Shown here: piece after piece, positions 6,254 through 8,463 of the stretch
Layout of the letters: each line of letters begins with the position of its first letter
Position numbering within the stretch: position 1 is the first letter of the stretch
NCBI GenBank assembly: GCA_946886545.1
Contig: CAMPIU010000111.1
Coordinates: 1 to 8,463 of the forward strand
DNA length: 8,463 nucleotides
Reading direction: 5' to 3'
From: an uncultured Flavobacteriales bacterium
Lineage (GTDB): Bacteria > Bacteroidota > Bacteroidia > Flavobacteriales > Crocinitomicaceae
Translations under genes and position numbers: made by a program
The notes under the pieces: model-generated
What the model was told of the DNA's origin: nothing
What the model saw: only the letters and a program-made list of their open reading frames with translations
The model's database searches: none

Positions 6254-6684
6254 AAAAGTCTTTGATCCGGAACGGTTTTATGGTTGTATTGCTTTTGAGT
6301 AATGCCCTGTTTATTTATAAATGGTGGATGGCTCCCGAACGCAGACATCAAGGACCGAGAAACGAAATCATTGAAAAGTTACATTTCGATGAAAAACAGG
6401 TTGCGGAATACGACGGATTGATCCGTGAGCATAGAAAAGCAATTGAGGGTGCTGAACATGAATTGCAGAAACAAAAGCAACAACTGTATTCAAATTTGGA
6501 AATCCCTTTTTCAGATAGCACATTACAAGAGCTATTGAAAGTTGATGCAAAAATCGAACGCATTCATTTCAATCATTTTAAAGACATAGAAAAATTGTGT
6601 AAGCCTGATCAGAAAAAATACTTCAGGAAATTGAATCAGGAAATTGCAAACTTGTTTTCACCAAAAAAAGGACCTGAACATTGA
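6250..6684 (+). CDS. Membrane-anchored periplasmic CnrX/Spy/CpxP-like metal-sensor protein
   Basis: The 144-residue product has an N-terminal anchor (about 8-27, MKKSLIRNGFMVVLLLSNAL onward) and a helical, charged periplasmic domain. Two long helices can be read at about 47-82 (HFDEKQVAEYDGLIREHRKA...) and 90-116, followed by KPDQKKYFRKLNQEIANLF, the C-terminal pattern common to the Spy/CpxP and heavy-metal-resistance (CnrX-like) proteins. Possible metal ligands are His106 and His109 (HFNH), His61, His70, Cys117 and the C-terminal His144. In CnrX such His/Glu residues in the four-helix bundle bind Ni or Co and signal to the anti-sigma factor CnrY. Its place third after sigma and anti-sigma candidates suggests the same job here. 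Start at ATG 6250 overlaps the previous stop. Which metal, if any, is bound cannot be read from the sequence. Confidence 0.82.
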   Translation: MKKSLIRNGFMVVLLLSNALFIYKWWMAPERRHQGPRNEIIEKLHFDEKQVAEYDGLIREHRKAIEGAEHELQKQKQQLYSNLEIPFSDSTLQELLKVDAKIERIHFNHFKDIEKLCKPDQKKYFRKLNQEIANLFSPKKGPEH

Positions 6685-6704
6685 TTAAATGGTCTGCATA
6701 TTGA

Positions 6705-7349
6705 TTGTTTTTGCTTGCGCTTTTTGGATCGGCTCAGCTTGATTTGGAAGTAAATCTGACGATAGGTGAACAAAGCATCAGCTTAAATCGGAATGTAATA
6801 TTCAACGATCATTCATTTCAGCTGGAACAGGCGCGGATCTATTTGTCAAAGTTTGAGTTTTACCAAAATAATCAGTTGGTTGCTGTCGATCCGACGGAAG
6901 CTTACCTGGTCGATTTCGAAATTGACTCGACCCGGAAATTGTTCTTTCCGGACATTAATTCTTCAGAGGTCGATGAGATCCGGTTTTTATTCGGAATTGA
7001 TAGCATAACAAACACTTCAGGAGCTATGTCGGGGGCGCTTGATCCAATGTATGGTATGTACTGGAGCTGGCAAAGCGGCTATATCAATTGTAAGCTGGAA
7101 GGTAGATTCTCAGCTCCGGGACAGGAGTTGTTTCAATTGCACTTGGGAGGATATGCACAACCTTTTCAAAATGCACAGCGAATTATACTTGAGAACAGTA
7201 AAACAAAAACGACGAGATTAAATATTGATCTGAGAGATCTCATCTATGAAATGATTCAACAAAAATCTGACTTACACGTCATGTCTCCCTGTGCGAAGGC
7301 GGTTGATTATGCTAAACTGCTTACAAAATCTATTGAACTGAAACCATGA
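6705..7349 (+). CDS. MbnP-family periplasmic protein with disturbed 5' end
   Basis: The body of this 214-residue frame matches the MbnP family as I know it: an N-terminal beta-rich part with LEVNLTIGEQSISLNRNVIF, QLEQARIYLSKFEFYQNN and AYLVDFEI, then the signature LDPMYGMYWSWQSGYINCKL (112-131) and QLHLGGYA. MbnP of methanotrophs is a periplasmic copper-binding protein whose Trp is oxidised to kynurenine by the di-heme enzyme MbnH; Trp120 and Trp122 in YWSWQSGY are the candidates here. The TTG start at 6705 leaves a signal peptide without basic residues, and TGA 6702-6704 closes the frame just upstream. An ATG at 6689, five bases after the previous stop, reads into this frame if one T is removed from the T5 run at 6708-6712, giving MVCILIVLLALFGSAQ, a good signal peptide. 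So a frameshift or sequence error is likely. The stop overlaps the next start as ATGA. Confidence 0.82.
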   Translation: MFLLALFGSAQLDLEVNLTIGEQSISLNRNVIFNDHSFQLEQARIYLSKFEFYQNNQLVAVDPTEAYLVDFEIDSTRKLFFPDINSSEVDEIRFLFGIDSITNTSGAMSGALDPMYGMYWSWQSGYINCKLEGRFSAPGQELFQLHLGGYAQPFQNAQRIILENSKTKTTRLNIDLRDLIYEMIQQKSDLHVMSPCAKAVDYAKLLTKSIELKP

Positions 7350-8362
7350 AGCGTCTCGAAGCATTTTGTTTGATGCTCATTTTGATCCTGGTTTCGTTTC
7401 GTTATACCGGAGATCTGTGGAAGACACCTTCGAATTGGCCGGAACCGGTTTATGATTTCCGGAAAAACCCTTTGGATTCGGCAACAATACAATTGGGAAG
7501 AGTTTTGTTTTACGATCCTGTTCTGTCTTTAGACAGTACAATTTCCTGCGCAAGCTGTCATTCTCCGTACAACACATTTACACATGTGGATCATGCATTA
7601 AGTCATGGGATCTATGACCGGATAGGAACACGAAACTCTCCTGTTTTGGTGAATCTGGCCTGGGGCAAAAGCTTCATGTGGGATGGTGCAGTGAATCATC
7701 TGGATATGCAGGCGTTGGCACCTCTGGAAAATCACCTTGAAATGGGGGAAAGCCTTCCTCACGTAATTCAAAAAATCAGACGACAAGAGAAATACAAACG
7801 ACTTTTTAAATCTGCTTATCATACGGAAATCATTACCGGAGAGCGTTTACTGAAGGCGATTTCACAATTCATGTTGACATTGGTCAGTTCCAATTCAAAG
7901 TACGACCAGGTTGTCCGGGGTGAAAATGGGGTTCAATTCACGGAACAAGAGAATAAAGGTTATTACTTGTTTAAAGAACATTGCGCTTCCTGTCATACGG
8001 AACCCTTATTCACCAACCAAACATTTCAGAATAATGGTTTGGCTCCGGATTCAATCCTCCGGGATCTCGGCAGGATGAAAATAACTCAAAAAAGTTCGGA
8101 TTCCCTGAAGTTCAAAGTTCCAACACTCCGAAATATTGAACGTTCGACTCCTTATATGCATGACGGACGTTACCGAAGTCTTCAAATGGTGCTATTCCAT
8201 TATTCCTCTGATATTCATTCATCTGCGACCTTAGCTCCGGAACTTCGGAAAGGAATCAGCCTGACAGAAGAAGATAAGCGCTCGATCATTTCCTTCCTGA
8301 AAACACTTACAGATTATACATTTTTAAACAACAAGCAATTTCAATACCCTGGAACATTGTAG
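7346..8362 (+). CDS. Di-heme cytochrome c of the MauG/MbnH (bacterial cytochrome c peroxidase) superfamily
   Basis: The 338-residue protein has an N-terminal signal or anchor (MKRLEAFCLMLILILVSF) and two haem-c sites, CASCH at 68-72 and CASCH at 213-217, the layout of bacterial cytochrome c peroxidases and MauG. Family residues are in place: QLGRVLFYDPVLS (49-61), FMWDGA with Trp112 where the inter-haem Trp of MauG/CcpA sits, LENHLEMG with Glu132, KVPTLRNI and TPYMHDGRYRSLQMVLFHYS. In that last motif Tyr286 falls about where MauG has its axial Tyr and classical peroxidases have Met, which favours a MauG/MbnH-like oxidase over a hydrogen-peroxide scavenger; this alignment is by eye. The overlap with the mbnP-like gene implies that the neighbour is its protein substrate. 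It acts in the periplasm and needs cytochrome c maturation. It ends the five-gene run. Confidence 0.9.
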   Translation: MKRLEAFCLMLILILVSFRYTGDLWKTPSNWPEPVYDFRKNPLDSATIQLGRVLFYDPVLSLDSTISCASCHSPYNTFTHVDHALSHGIYDRIGTRNSPVLVNLAWGKSFMWDGAVNHLDMQALAPLENHLEMGESLPHVIQKIRRQEKYKRLFKSAYHTEIITGERLLKAISQFMLTLVSSNSKYDQVVRGENGVQFTEQENKGYYLFKEHCASCHTEPLFTNQTFQNNGLAPDSILRDLGRMKITQKSSDSLKFKVPTLRNIERSTPYMHDGRYRSLQMVLFHYSSDIHSSATLAPELRKGISLTEEDKRSIISFLKTLTDYTFLNNKQFQYPGTL

Positions 8363-8463
8363 CCTGTCAATCTTGCGTAAGATGGCGCCGGTCTCATTGT
8401 CGTCCTGTTAATATTGGGATGGCAGATCGGTTTTTACGTCATTTTGAGAAATCTCTTGTAACT
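8363..8463. other. Downstream tail without a recognisable gene
   Basis: These 101 bases follow the di-heme gene. A short hairpin ATCTT-gcgt-AAGAT (8370-8383) has no T-run after it. ATG 8382 opens only nine codons. The final bases, CGTCATTTTGAGAAATCTC onward, resemble the start of a CGTCATT...GAG...AATCTC intergenic repeat I recall from other Bacteroidota, but the window ends too soon to tell. Confidence 0.3.

Noticed and set aside
555..6704. A recoded stop codon (TAA or TGA read as an amino acid)
   Set aside because: TAA and TGA both end intact genes in this window, so a genetic-code change is not supported; single lesions or errors explain the two sites better.
7307..7822. Minus-strand ORFs opposite the mbnP/mbnH-like genes
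   Set aside because: They are antisense shadows of genes with clear haem-binding and family motifs.
8370..8383. Rho-independent terminator after the di-heme gene
   Set aside because: The stem is only 5 bp and AT-rich, and no T-run follows it.

Overview
The window looks like chromosome of a member of the Bacteroidota, most likely Flavobacteriales. Supporting signs are a secreted protein ending in the gliding-motility-associated (type B) C-terminal sorting domain of the type IX secretion system, SprB-type repeats, several signal peptides ending in SQAQ/GSAQ-like sites, -7 boxes of the TAnnTTTG type, little use of Shine-Dalgarno sequences, and moderately low GC. A genus cannot be fixed from the sequence; a Fluviicola-like (Crocinitomicaceae) source would fit.

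Left part (1-2534). A DUF1456/YehS-like gene runs leftward off the window edge. Divergent from it is a secreted NlpC/P60- or CHAP-like cysteine hydrolase gene that is broken by one in-frame TAA lying between the signal peptide and the catalytic Cys. Next come a membrane-anchored protein with a lysozyme/lytic-transglycosylase-like C-terminal half and a possible 42-residue membrane peptide overlapping its end. The convergent gap that follows (2294-2534) is full of CTATG/CATAG words that can fold into a long stem.

Middle (2535-5459). A 687-residue T9SS cargo protein (lamin-tail-like domain, two SprB repeats, Ig-like modules, type B sorting domain) is on the minus strand. Divergent from it is a small secreted protein of unknown function with a TTG start. 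A REP-like hairpin and a short tandem repeat fill the gap before the next operon.

Right part (5460-8362). Five tightly packed plus-strand genes form one apparent operon: an ECF sigma factor, a short single-pass membrane protein in the anti-sigma position, a CnrX/Spy/CpxP-like membrane-anchored periplasmic sensor, an MbnP-family protein and a di-heme MauG/MbnH-family enzyme. Two junctions are ATGA overlaps. The first three genes resemble a CnrH-CnrY-CnrX metal-sensing module. The last two resemble the MbnP/MbnH pair, in which a di-heme enzyme oxidises a Trp of its partner to kynurenine to make a copper site. My reading is a self-contained, probably copper- or metal-responsive regulon with its output genes built in; this is the most interesting content of the window. 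The mbnP-like gene has a disturbed 5' end: a one-base deletion in a T5 run would restore an ATG start and a good signal peptide.

Several genes have start-proximal oddities (in-frame TAA at 555, TTG at 4819, apparent frameshift near 6708-6725). These could be real lesions, unusual starts or sequence errors. No rRNA, tRNA, CRISPR, insertion sequence or integrase was seen.
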